Assembly: GCA_016758965.1 (NCBI GenBank)
Contig: JAEPRB010000006.1
Location: 124,001 to 188,000, forward strand
Direction of reading: 5' to 3'
Source: Circinella minor
Lineage: Eukaryota; Mucoromycota; Mucoromycetes; Mucorales; Lichtheimiaceae
Length of the DNA: 64,000 bases
Part shown: positions 12,620 through 23,762 of the stretch, piece after piece
Position numbering within the stretch: the stretch's first letter is position 1
How the letters are laid out: each line of letters begins with the position of its first letter
Program-made: the position numbers and the translations under genes
Notes under the pieces: model-generated
The model's database searches: none
Told to the model about the DNA's origin: nothing
The model's input: the letters and a program-made list of their open reading frames with translations, nothing else

Positions 12620-14253
12620 TCACATACAATAAAATAACATATATATATATATATATATATGTATATGTAATACTCTTCACATATAATATTATTCTTTAAA
12701 AATAGTATAATACCAAATAAAAAAAAAATAGTTTATTAAAAATACATATTAAAAGCTATGATATGTATAAAAAAAATATCTCGAAAATCAATAACATATA
12801 AACCGAATATCATAATTTTTCGCATCGATATTATTATTCATAAATTTGAAATGGTAAGCGCATTACGTACAAGGTTTGAAAAATAAAAAGTATTTAGAAT
12901 GAAAGTAATGATAGGCCTAGGATTTATATATATATATAATGGCAAAAAGGAATTTCATGAATAAAAAAAGTTAAACTACTATACGATATCAGCAACCATA
13001 TAATTCTCTTATTCTTTGATGATAATAAAATGCAGAATAGAGAATTATTGTTAATGTTGAAGTAAGATCATCGAGAGCTGGAATGAATACTGTGCCGTCA
13101 TCGCTCGCTATAACAATATTGATATAGTATTAAGTTTTTTTTTTTTTTTTTTTTTTGGATCTGACATGATGGCTTAACGAAAAAAAAACTGTGTAAAGAA
13201 AAAGTAAAACTATTTTATCATACTTAAATCTAGATAGTTCATTAACACGACAAATAAAAGTGATTAAAAAGCTTTCTGGATACGTACAGATATATGTCTT
13301 GTTATAATTGTCTCACGAGCACATGACTATTCTGTAACTATCAAGCTGTACGTATCTTAGGTATTCCTCATTATTACGATAAGCTTTATGATAAAGGATT
13401 GGTGATTTATCAATACGTATGCTTTATAATTACCACCCATGGAATTGTTATCAGTATTCTTTAAAAGAACAAATATGAGTGAACATATAAAAAAAACTTC
13501 TATTCAATCCCAAAATCAAGAAAATTATTGCAATGTTTGCAAGAAACCAAAAAAAGAAAAAGAAAAAGCAAGACGATATTAATATCTGGAATCATTACCT
13601 TTGTCATTATTTATTGATAATTAATCAGTTATCATAGAAAATACACCTATCTGACTTATAACGTCGTAACAAACGGCTTTTTTCTTAATGACGCTTGCTT
13701 ACTTTTTTTTAACTTATCAGTTCTATCATTTTTGTGTTCCTCACTTAAACCACCATTTGAGATGGTAATAATATTGCCACCCATGAGACTGTCAAAATCT
13801 ACTAGCTATAGATAAGTCTGCGAAATACTATATAGATTTATCATATATTTTATAAAAAAAAAAAGATAAAAAGAAATGAGATAGAGTGTATGTGTATGAT
13901 GGTAAGAAGTATGCAGTAATTTCCCTCATCTTTTCTTTTTCTTCGTTGCTTGGTTTCCACATACTGTGTTTTATATTTCTGATATTTCATCAGTATTTTC
14001 TGTGAAAGCCTGTTTCTATTTCTTTATTATTAAGAACAATGGTGAGTGGATTTATATGACTGCTATTCAACAAGAGCCTAAAAACATTTGAATCTTTTTT
14101 GGAGCGTATGGAGAACAGTATTTATATCCAAGCAATCTCGGGAAACGACTATTTTCCGCGTCTCATTGTTATTTTTGTATCAATTTTGTTTTTTAATAAG
14201 ATTTCCTATAGGTAGTAGTTAAAAGCAGGAGCTAGCAGAAACATTGCGTAATA
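12620..14253. other. intergenic AT-rich region, no gene recognised
   Basis: The region contains (TA)n tracts, poly(A)/poly(T) runs and one decayed transposon end (13090-13130). I find no open frame with recognisable protein motifs on either strand. Confidence 0.5.
13090..13130. repeat. Isolated end of the CTGTCACCGCTCGC-type TA element
   Basis: CTGTGCCGTCATCGCTCGCT follows a TA at 13088-13089 and matches, with a few changes, the terminal repeat of the full elements at 14955-15705 and 31644-32441. No matching opposite end was found nearby, so it is a truncated relic. Confidence 0.5.
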
Positions 14254-15785
14254 CAGTGAGTATTCGTTAAACCGGTACTCAGTATATGTGAGGATTTGTA
14301 CCGGTTTAGCGAATTGAAACACACCTGGTACTAATATGTAGAATATACTGGAAAAATAACTATAATTAAATTAAGCTGTACAGATAAGATAAAAAAATGA
14401 TAGTTCATATAATCTAGCTTTGCTACTATAAGCTAATCTTTTAGTAATAAAAATGACAATAGTGTACTCACCAAATAGTGATAATGAACCAGAGATTGGA
14501 TTTACCACAAAGTGTGCTTAATATCATGGACCATGGTTAGCAGTGGAATAAACAAGTAAAAATGAATTGTATCAACAACATACTTACATATTCAATGGTA
14601 ATGAACAAGTACACGACAAAGTTGAAAATAAGTACGTACGTACGCAGATGAGAAGAAAGAAAAAACCATCTGTGTGAAGTTGGCGAAAAAGATCAACAAG
14701 ATGTTGAGAAGCTTTTTTTTTTGACGACAAGAATGATTTGTGTATTTTAATTGCTACGGAAACAAAGTAGCCGACTGAAGAAAAAAAAAGGGAAGAGCTG
14801 AGATGACGTTAAAAGAAAGCTGTATTACTGATTTTACAATAAAAAGACTAGTATTATATTATATAAAATAAAATAATACTATTATAAACCCGGTAAATAT
14901 TTGGGAAAGCTCACCGGATACCGGTTTAACGAATCACCGGTATTTTACTAAGTACTGTCACCGCTCGCTATAACGATACACCCCGTCAGACCAAAAGTGT
15001 ATCGCTATATCGAATTATCGTTATATCGAATTCTTGATCTGAGTTATAACGATCGGATAAAATGTCATCCATATGTACTTGGCCTTATTTGTATCTATAT
15101 GTCTTGTAAAAAGACTAAACTCTAGAACTTTATATTGTCCATACTAAAAATAAGCTATAAAAATAAAATAGTTCTTTTTTTTTGTACAATCTTTGTCAAA
15201 TATCCCCCATCTTATTACTTCTAATTGAATTACAACCACATAATCGCATATAAGTAATGCTGACCTCCTATAAGAAAAAAATGCGAGTATCATATTATGA
15301 TAAGCATCAAAAACCGTCTACATATTATTGTTTACAAATCCATGCCAATTGACAAAGAAAAAGTTAGACAAGCATAATTGGGGAAAAACAAATCTAATTT
15401 TTATAAGAAGCAGAAGCAGAATATCACTTGCTAAATTTGATGTTCAAATTATTAAAACTTGCCAAAATGTTTAAAAACTAAAGTTAGAACATAAAAAAAT
15501 GCCCAACAAACTAGTATTATTTGCTTTTTTAAAAAATAAAGATATTATTTGCCGCTCGATATAACGATATTTTTGCCAAAACCCTATCGGATATCGTTAT
15601 ATAAAATTAACGATATTTCCCTGCTTAATCTGTCTTGCACCCCAAAACCCTATCGTTATATCGAAATATCGTTATATCGAATATCGTTATAGCGAGCGGT
15701 GACAGTATATAAAAAATATTTGAGAGATACTACCGGTTTAGCAAAATACCGGTTTAACGAGTACCGGTTTAGCGAATACTCACTG
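14254..15785. mobile_element. Outer TA-flanked TIR element (non-autonomous)
   Basis: The left end CAGTGAGTATTCGTTAAACC and the right end, whose reverse complement is CAGTGAGTATTCGCTAAACC, form imperfect terminal inverted repeats. They are flanked by TA (14252-14253 and 15786-15787). Extra copies of the ACCGGTTTA-type subterminal motif lie inside both ends. TA target duplication with CAGT...ACTG termini is typical of Tc1/mariner/pogo elements. No transposase is encoded, so this is MITE-like. About 780 bp remain once the nested element is removed. Confidence 0.75.
14955..15705. mobile_element. Inner TA-flanked TIR element nested in the outer one
   Basis: The terminal inverted repeats are CTGTCACCGCTCGCTATAAC at the left and its exact complement GTTATAGCGAGCGGTGACAG at the right, flanked by TA (14953-14954 and 15706-15707). 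Subterminal sequence is rich in ATCGTTATATCGA motifs. There is no transposase frame. A second near full-length copy is at 31644-32441, a truncated copy ends at 46202, and a lone end lies at 13090. It inserted into the outer element, so it is the younger of the two. Confidence 0.85.
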
Positions 15786-16649
15786 TATTTATAAACATAC
15801 ACTTTTATACATTACATACTGGTTACTGTATCTTTTTGTCAATATACTGACGTTACTTAGTAAAATATCATATTATGACAAAACTCTGATGTGACAAATA
15901 TCGATGGGAAATGCCTTCTTTCTAAAAAGTATCCCGTAAGATCTTTTCAGATTACTTAAAGTAACATATATTACGTACGGCTCAAACAGTTTATAACTTT
16001 ATTTCTGATGATTTTTTTTAAAATTCTGATTTGTTTAAATCAGTATGCCCCTTATGAAGATGAGATTGTATTAATAGGCTTTTCTAAAAATATGAAGAAT
16101 ACCATTGCACATTGCAGAAAAATATTAATTATAGGTAAATGGAATCTTGATACCAGTAGATACGTCATTATTAAATTCTCCCCTCAACATTACCAGTAAA
16201 TACTCTCAACTCCAGTTGTCCTTCATCTCATCCTCGCCAACATAATATGTACAGACTAATATGTTACGTACCATGAATGTAAGTTAACGTTTAATTCACC
16301 TCAGGCAACCCTCAGCAGTACGTAGTTTGCTAAGTATATAATTAATATAAAATCATTAATGAACCTTTCCTATTTTGTAGCAGCTTGAATGAATATAAAT
16401 ATGTGTCGCAGTAGGTGATAAAGCTGTTTTTTTTCTTCATTCTTATTACACCCACAACAGAAAAAAGAAGAAGCGATCCACACAATACTCATTTTTAAAT
16501 TATCAACAAATACATAATGTTACACAACATGAAAACCATCATCACCAATTACTAATAATTACAGCTGTTGTAGTATTATATCAAATATAAATGTCAAAGC
16601 GTACGTAATAATAATAATAATAATAATAATCAATAATCGATAATCGATA
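15786..16649. other. intergenic, no gene recognised
   Basis: AT-rich sequence with a (TAA)n run near 16606-16630 just before the segmental duplication begins. The 63-codon frame at 16008-16199 has no recognisable features and is treated as chance. Confidence 0.45.
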
Positions 16650-17499
16650 ATAAATGATGGATCTGCCAAGAAGGTGGACATTCCTTTACAACCACATTTG
16701 TGATTGTGATATAACTAGATTGATATCCATGAATTTTTGTTCAAATTATAATATTGTACATACTCAAATATCTCTTGTATTACATACCATCAATCACATT
16801 CATCCCCTTTATTATTTGGTTTCTATGGCTGCTATCCCACTTCTTTCAATAAAAAAAAACCAATTTTATTTATTGTTCATAAAAGATAATTTTTATTGCA
16901 TTTATTATATTATATAGCTTTGCATATCGATCACTTGTTCAAACATTGAGAAGAAAATTAATATAGCCAATCGGTCGAGTTTTCTTCTTCTGGTGCATTC
17001 GTGTTGACTATGGATGATAAGTATATATGTGATTATAGAAATTGAGTAATCATTGCTTTTAATATAAATTTTAAATATGTACTCTTGACAGCATACCAAG
17101 AGATCAAATTACTTGACATTTATAAATAGGCACACCTTTCCTCAGCAGTAAATGTAAAACAACGTAAAATAAATGGATGAGTAGATAGTTACCTTTATAT
17201 TTTTTTAATATTGGTAAATTGTACTTTGAATTTAGTCGATTCCATTACGTGTCTGCATAGATAATCCGCTAATGTATTTAATCATTCATCTAACAATAAC
17301 TGTATCTGGGCTGATCTCTCTATTAAGAAAATACATAGTTGTTTTTAAATCATCTGAACAGTAACACACAAATAATAATTATACAAAAAAAAAAGAGGTT
17401 ATGACACATTTACCTTCTCATTTGAGGATCCATCAAGATAGTCCTATGCATTAAGAGAGTAGCCTATATATATATTTCTTCAACCACCAAATTAAAAGG

Positions 17500-18070
17500 A
17501 CAGGTTCTTCACCACTCGGTCTGCATACCATAGTTCGGAATGCAGATATTCAACAAGTGGCTGTGGCCGATATAAACTGAATTAACAGTCCAGTGTTCCC
17601 ACGAACCGACGAAAACCTTGAGTGTCATAATGAAATAGTATTCATGAAAGCAAGCCTTGACAACCTGGTTCACACAAACAAAAAGTAAATGGAGATATTC
17701 AACAGGTCGTTGTGGCCGATATAAACTGAATTAACAGTCCAGTGTTCCCACGGGCTGACATTGCCATTTTTTTTTTTTGGCGATTCATAAAGACAGTTCT
17801 TCGCTACTCGGTCTACATGCGATAGCTCGAAATGCAGATATTCTACAAGTAGCTGTGGCCGATATAAACTGAGTTAACAGTCCAGTGTTCCCACGAACCG
17901 ACAATCACTTCATACACGGCATCTGGTTTCACCTTCACCAGCGAGATCTCATCATAACCCGGTCCACACAAACTAAATAGATAATGCAGATATTCAACAG
18001 GTCATTGTGGCCGATATAAACTGAATTAACAGCCCAGTGTTCCCAACGGATCGACACAAGAAATTGATGA
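17500..18070. repeat. Tandem array of about 150-bp units (array A1)
   Basis: Four units share a core of about 75 bp containing GTGGCCGATATAAACTGA and AACAGTCCAGTGTTCCCA, spaced about 150 bp apart (cores near 17563, 17713, 17862 and 18011). Units alternate between two flank types, so the higher-order period is about 300 bp. One flank type carries TCTGCAT...ATGCAGA, a possible hairpin. On the minus strand the core reads WEHWTVNSVYIGH, and one unit continues upstream as KPDAVYEVIVGSWEHW, but stops interrupt most units. Function unknown. Confidence 0.8.
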
Positions 18071-18282
18071 ATTGAAAAATATATATATATCGACATGCAC
18101 CTCGAAATGCAAAAAAAACTTCCAAATGAATCCTTTTCTAAACGTAGTTGGCCTATTATTAAGCTAAGATAAGTTTTCAGACTCTTTAAACAAATAACAG
18201 AATCAAAACACACTTAATAAGCTATTTACCTGGTGATCAGCATGGCAATATGGAATATACACACTTTTTCAAACACCAATTG

Positions 18283-18860
18283 AAAGGACAGGTTCTTCAC
18301 CACTCGGTCTGCATACCATAGTTCGGAATGCAGATATTCAACAAGTGGCTGTGGCCGATATAAACTGAATTAACAGTCCAGTGTTCCCACGAACCGACGA
18401 AAACCTTGAGTGTCATAATGAAATAGTATTCATGAAAGCAAGCCTTGACAACCTGGTCCACACAAACAAAAAGTAAATGGAGATATTCAACAGGTCGTTG
18501 TGGCCGATATAAACTGAATTAACAGTCCAGTGTTCCCACGGGCTGACATTGCCATTTTTTTTTTGGCGATTCATAAAGACAGTTCTTCGCTACTCGGTCT
18601 ACATACGATAGCTCGAAATGTAGATATTCTACAAGTAGCTGTGGCCGATATAGACTGAGTTAACAGTCCAGTGTTCCCACGAACCGACAATCACTTCATA
18701 CACGACATCTGGTTTCACCTTCACCAGCGAGATCTCATCATAACCTGGTCCACACAAACTAAATAGATAATGCGGATATTCAACAGGTCATTGTGGCCGA
18801 TATAAACTGAATTAACAGTCCAGTGTTCCCAACGGATCGACACAAGAAATTGATGAATTG
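18283..18860. repeat. Tandem array of about 150-bp units (array A2)
   Basis: A near-copy of array A1 displaced by about 780 bp, with four units of the same alternating types (cores near 18352, 18502, 18648 and 18797). The 210 bp between the two arrays is unrelated AT-rich sequence. The arrangement indicates a local direct duplication that copy B of the segmental duplication does not have. Confidence 0.8.
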
Positions 18861-19267
18861 AAAAAGTAGAGACAACCAGGAGGCAAAAACAGAAAGCTAA
18901 TAAAGTAATACATAATTAACTGATGCGACGAATGAAGGACTTCAAAACTATTAGTATTACACTTACCACTTATTATAACTTCATCTCCCATCTGTTAAAA
19001 CATGTCAAATAACAAGATTTAAGTTTAAGTACCATGGATACAAAATAGTTTTTTTTTGGTAGCAAACAAGTTTGTTATATAAGGGTAGTGGTAGAGAGAT
19101 ATAGATTTTCTATTTTTTTTTAGGCGCTCTAAAAGAGTCATGTTGAGATAGGTTATCTTTTTTTTTTTTGTAGGAGACTAAAGAGTCTTTTTTTATTTAA
19201 TCACACGTCGGAGGGATAGGTTTTCTATGTGGTGATGCTCAAATAAAAAATAATATCGGAAGATGAA

Positions 19268-21683
19268 ATGGAAACAATGGACTACTGCCGAAAAGGGAAC
19301 GCGTCGCCGAAACGCATATTCAACCTTTTACTAGACTTCTTTCTCTTTGTACCATTTTCTTATTTTACAATGAAACAAAGATTTAATTACTTTAAAAAAG
19401 GTGTTGATAATTGGACCAAAGAGGAAGCAATTGCTTCATACATTAATGTTTATGGCAACGATGCTATGAAGTACCTTATAGAAGATCTCATGAAAGCAAA
19501 AAATTCAATAAAATCGATAAGAGCTGCACGTGCGAGTGAACTTTTTTCTAGTATTTTGGTAAGTTTATATAGTATCAAAATTCAACTTCAAGAACAGGAT
19601 TCATTCATTTTTCTATTTTCTTTTTTTTTTATTTAGGGTGAACTAGATAGTACAATGTCAAGATTTGGTAGTTCTGGTTCTGCCGCAGCAAGTGGTCTCG
19701 GCAGCAACAACAACAATAATAATAATAATGAAGCAAGTGCTCCTGACTGTACAGTACACACTGGTGATATTATCAATCATGGATTTCAAAGTATCGGTGC
19801 ACCATTATATCATACATCACAAGTAAATAGAAAAACTCTTTTAAGTATTATCATATTTATAATGGAAGGTACCTACTAACACCATATTGAACCTATTGTA
19901 CATTAGATTGATGATGCCATTACTTCTAACAATAATGATGATAATAACAGTAATAATAGTAATAAAAGAAGACAAGTTTTATTATATGAAGATGAAGAAG
20001 CAGAGTATGTACCTCTAATGAACAAATACAAGAAAAGAAACGAAAATGAACGGTATAAAGAATATTAAATGATTTTTATCACCCTATTACATCGTTCTAT
20101 AGAGAACAAGAAACACTTGAAGAATATTTTAATCGTGACAACAACTCAAATTCAATAGTATCCGACAACCTTATTTTACCTTCTGTATGTGACTCACTGA
20201 ATGGCATGGATAATATCAATATTGGAAACCGACCAAATGCAGAACATGAGTACAAGATCAATGATACAAACATGTCAGCAATTTTTTATGATTACAAGCA
20301 AGAAGCCAAATCAATTTTAGCAAAACAAAGATTTTTTCAAGAATCGCATTTACACGAAATGCTGTGAGTATTCGTTTTTCTTCCTAAAACGTTTGATTAT
20401 TTATATTTTGATCTATTTATTGAATGTTAATCAATCTATTTGTTTTTGTTTAAAAGGGCTGTCACACATATATTATTATTAAAAAAAGGTGAATATTCAC
20501 CAACTATGCTCAAAGTTTTTAAAGAAGATGATTTGGATAATATGGCGAAAGAGTTACGGAAGAAGTTCATTGTTGGTGATCGGTTTGATAAAGATTTGAA
20601 GGTGGAAATTGAAGAGTTATTAGAAGTAAGTTTCGTTCATTCCTGCTTTAGGTGAAAAGAGGTTGTTAGTTTGCTCTTCAATGCACAGACTAACAAAGCT
20701 ATTTTATTGAATTGTTTTTATAGAGAATTGATGATTTTACAGAAGAAGAATTACAAGATGTAGCAGATGAAATGAACAACAAGGCCCACGAAGCTCGTAA
20801 GAAGGGTTTAAATAAAGAAGCAAAAATATTAAAATGTTTACGTAACATGTATGTTTGTAATGATAGTTGTGCCGTTTGTTGTTTACCATAACATGAAATC
20901 CAACTAACGCATTCGATATTTTTCTATGGCACTAGGTTTGAAAACTTACCATATGCATCATTAGGAGTAGAACCATCAGAAGCAGCTTTAGTAACATCAT
21001 TCCTTGAACAACTTCTTCGTCCCTTATTATCATCAAGAAAATCACGTTTACACTGGCCAAATGCCAAAGCTGAAATATCCGCAACAACAACAAGCAACAG
21101 ATCAACAAGCAACCGCCCTGATGCCAAAATCTCAAATATGCGTGGTATTAATTATGGAGAAGCTCGTGCCTTTGGTGAAGTAAAACCTGATGAACATGCA
21201 AAAGACAATTATCTACTGGCAAAAGATTTATTACGTCTTTGTGTATTTGGTAAAGACTCGGTTGACAAAGATCATATGTATGCTACAATGTTATTTCAAG
21301 CTGTTGGTAAGTAGCAGATTTATCTTTACTATTATGGAAGCTTTTTACAAAATTATGTTCGTTTGGCTAAATTAGTAATTGTAACCTATTTAGGTCATTT
21401 TATAACATTTTATGCATTTGCACTTGTTGCTGATGGCACGTATGTGGTTATTGAACTTGAAACTATTAAATTCCCTGAATCATTAAAGGAGTTGAAGTTG
21501 TTTGGCGGAAGTTTGAATGGAATTATAAATGTGCTTAATTGTTTTGAAAAGTGTAATGTTGACAAGAATAACAAACAACAATTAGAAGATATGGCAAGAG
21601 ACACTTTGGATACACCATCGTTCAGAAACATTATTGATCCCACAAAAAGTAAAACCCGATTACGACATGTCAACTTTAACTAA
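19268..21683 (+). CDS. Mucorales-type protein with PD-(D/E)XK-like motif
   Basis: Eight exons: 19268-19558, 19637-19822, 19907-20052, 20103-20363, 20457-20625, 20724-20848, 20936-21306 and 21394-21683. Every join is GT-AG and in phase, giving 612 residues. The N-terminal part contains ASYINVYGNDAMKYLIED and an Asn-rich linker; the middle is acidic and Asn-rich; then comes a charged helical part (EEELQDVADEMNNKAHEARK). The C-terminal third contains RPDAKIS, 16 residues, then AFGEVKPDEHAKD and a helix (LLAKDLLRLCVFGKD), followed by VADGTYVVIELETIKFPES. The PD...E-x-K spacing resembles a PD-(D/E)XK nuclease core. The layout recalls an expanded family of uncharacterised Mucorales proteins. Nuclease activity is inference only. 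The start is the first in-frame ATG; an upstream exon is possible. A broken paralogue lies at 34.7-36.2 kb. Confidence 0.75.
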
Positions 21684-22613
21684 GAACTTTTTTACTCGTA
21701 TTCCATTCTATCTTTTTTATTTCTTCCATTCATATCACTCTTCATATAACATAATTCATCTAAAATAATTCACATATCTTATTAATATCATACTTTTTAT
21801 TTTCTTATAACTCAATTCTATTAACACACTGTAAATTTACCAAGATTCATATATACACATTCACAAAACCCATAGTTTTTTTTTTAATAACAACATATAT
21901 ATATTTGTAACTACGTACTATCCCTATAATGGTCTTTTTTATATTTATTATATTGTTGAGGTGTAGTCAATTCATTTCCAACATGACGCTTTACAATAGA
22001 AAGGAAATAATAATTAATTCATATGGTATAAACAAGAAGACAGTGAGATGGCAAACAAAAAAAGCTACGTACGTAGTAACAGTAGTCATAGTAGTAGCGT
22101 TTTTCTTTCGTGGGCAATGATGCTCGTGGTTTTAGGGTCCTCGTTTTTATAATCACTGCGTATCATATCACTTTTATTATTATTATCATAAGTACTGTAT
22201 CATACAGAAAATATAGGTAACCATAAGATCATGCCCATAACAACTCATACAGTAGGTATTTGAAGTTTTATTGGCCATTTTTAATAGTGCAGATTAAATA
22301 CAATATTTAGACCTGCCATGTTATTATTCCATAATTTATATCATACTTATTGTAAGATACACATTCGTCCATGTTCAAAATATTGATATTATCAACTTGG
22401 GAATCAAATGATACATTACACTTATGACGTATCGGGTATCATTGATAGAAGGGAATTAAAATCGTAGCTGTAGTGAGGAATACATAGTTGATCCAAAATA
22501 TCTACTATAGTTTCTTTTTTATAGTGTTTGGCGATTCGTTTTATGATGAAATAAAAATAGAACAGCACTATTTATAATACGTAATTTTTAACAATCGTTA
22601 AATTTACTAGAAC

Positions 22614-22616
<3 letters not shown>

Positions 22617-22656
<40 letters not shown>
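22617..22656. repeat. (CA)n-(TA)n compound microsatellite
   Basis: An AC run passes into a TA run immediately before the DIRS left terminus. The same compound repeat exists at 37061-37109 in copy B without the DIRS insertion, so the retroelement inserted at or next to the TA tract. Confidence 0.9.
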
Positions 22657-22794
22657 TATTCTTCGGCTTGTACTGATGTAGATTGTGTTATCATTTTTCC
22701 TTTATTTGTTGTACGAAGTTACAGATTTAGAAAAAATAATAATAATAATAATAATAATATAAATATGAATACTAAACTAATCATAAACGATATC
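22657..22794. repeat. DIRS left inverted terminal repeat
   Basis: Runs from TTATTCTTCGGCTTG to the GATATC near 22789-22794. Its inner part, including the (AAT)n tract and TACTAAACTAATCATAAACG, is the reverse complement of 26817-26944. Confidence 0.85.
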
Positions 22795-22835
22795 ATTTTT
22801 TCTTTCGCTCCTGGAACACATCCGTCGAAGTTATA

Positions 22836-23762
22836 GTGGTCATTATGAATAATGAACAACCTAGTAATCCAACCATGGCTGACCTTATTACTTCTCTACA
22901 ACAACTTTCAGCACGTATTGACCAGATGGAATCTCAGAATACACCGTCTGCCTTACCTATGGATACTCACGATAATCCTCCTGCCACCGCTTTGGACGCG
23001 GATGATGATTATCTTACTGAACAAGCTCCAACGACACTTTTACAACCGTATCCTGAGCTCATGGCCGCACTTCCTGGGATGGAAAAAGATTTTTTTCGTA
23101 ATCCTATGGATGACGACACTCGATGTAGTTTTCTACATGAATGTCCTCGCAACACTGGACGACAGTATACTGCACCACCTGTTAATCGTGGCCTTGGTCT
23201 CTCAACAAAAACTCAACAATTTGATCGCCACTTACGTCTGGTTCAATATCGACTTTCTGGTATTACACGTCCAATTGATCTTTTTGTACATGATACTATA
23301 CGCACCCAACAAGTGGATGTTACCACCGCTTTACGTTTTGCAAATTCAATACACATGTTGCTCTCAGACGCGGCCTCTTTTATTACTAATATACGCAGTG
23401 AAATCGTTTGCCAAGATACGGGTCTTTCTTCCGAACTTATTACTGCACCGAATCAATTACACAATCGTCCCTTGCTGGACCCGGGCCATGTTTTGGAACA
23501 GACCAAACTTAATCAAGCTTTCCGTAATATGTCACGTCGTACCAAAACCACTCGTCGGCAAAACAGTGGCCAAAATAAAGACCGTTCCTACAACAACACG
23601 TCCGACCATCATCGTAATACAACAACACGGTCTGATGACACCTCATATGACCAACGCCGTAATACTCTCTCTAATCAGTCGGATTTTCATCAGAGACGTG
23701 GAAGAAACAACAGTCGAAAAAGAAACAACCCACAAAACAACAATTACTCGAGCAACCAGTAG
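22836..23762 (+). CDS. DIRS gag-like protein (ORF1)
   Basis: A 308-codon frame beginning MVIMNNEQPSNP (an internal in-frame Met at residue 4 is an alternative start). It has a predicted N-terminal helix with LITSLQQLSARIDQMES that may form a coiled coil, a middle globular part, and a very basic Arg/Asn-rich tail (RRGRNNSRKRNN) that could bind nucleic acid. No zinc knuckle is visible. By position and composition it is the Gag-like structural protein of DIRS elements. Its stop at 23760-23762 lies inside the start of the reverse-transcriptase reading frame, so the next ORF must be reached by frameshift or reinitiation. Confidence 0.8.
   Translation: MVIMNNEQPSNPTMADLITSLQQLSARIDQMESQNTPSALPMDTHDNPPATALDADDDYLTEQAPTTLLQPYPELMAALPGMEKDFFRNPMDDDTRCSFLHECPRNTGRQYTAPPVNRGLGLSTKTQQFDRHLRLVQYRLSGITRPIDLFVHDTIRTQQVDVTTALRFANSIHMLLSDAASFITNIRSEIVCQDTGLSSELITAPNQLHNRPLLDPGHVLEQTKLNQAFRNMSRRTKTTRRQNSGQNKDRSYNNTSDHHRNTTTRSDDTSYDQRRNTLSNQSDFHQRRGRNNSRKRNNPQNNNYSSNQ

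Noticed and set aside
16654..16917. 87-codon frame at the start of copy A
   Set aside because: The counterpart in copy B is frameshifted and the sequence is otherwise AT-rich spacer.
17500..18860. CRISPR-like array
   Set aside because: Units are about 150 bp with diverged repeats, spacers are themselves repeated between arrays, and the genome is eukaryotic.
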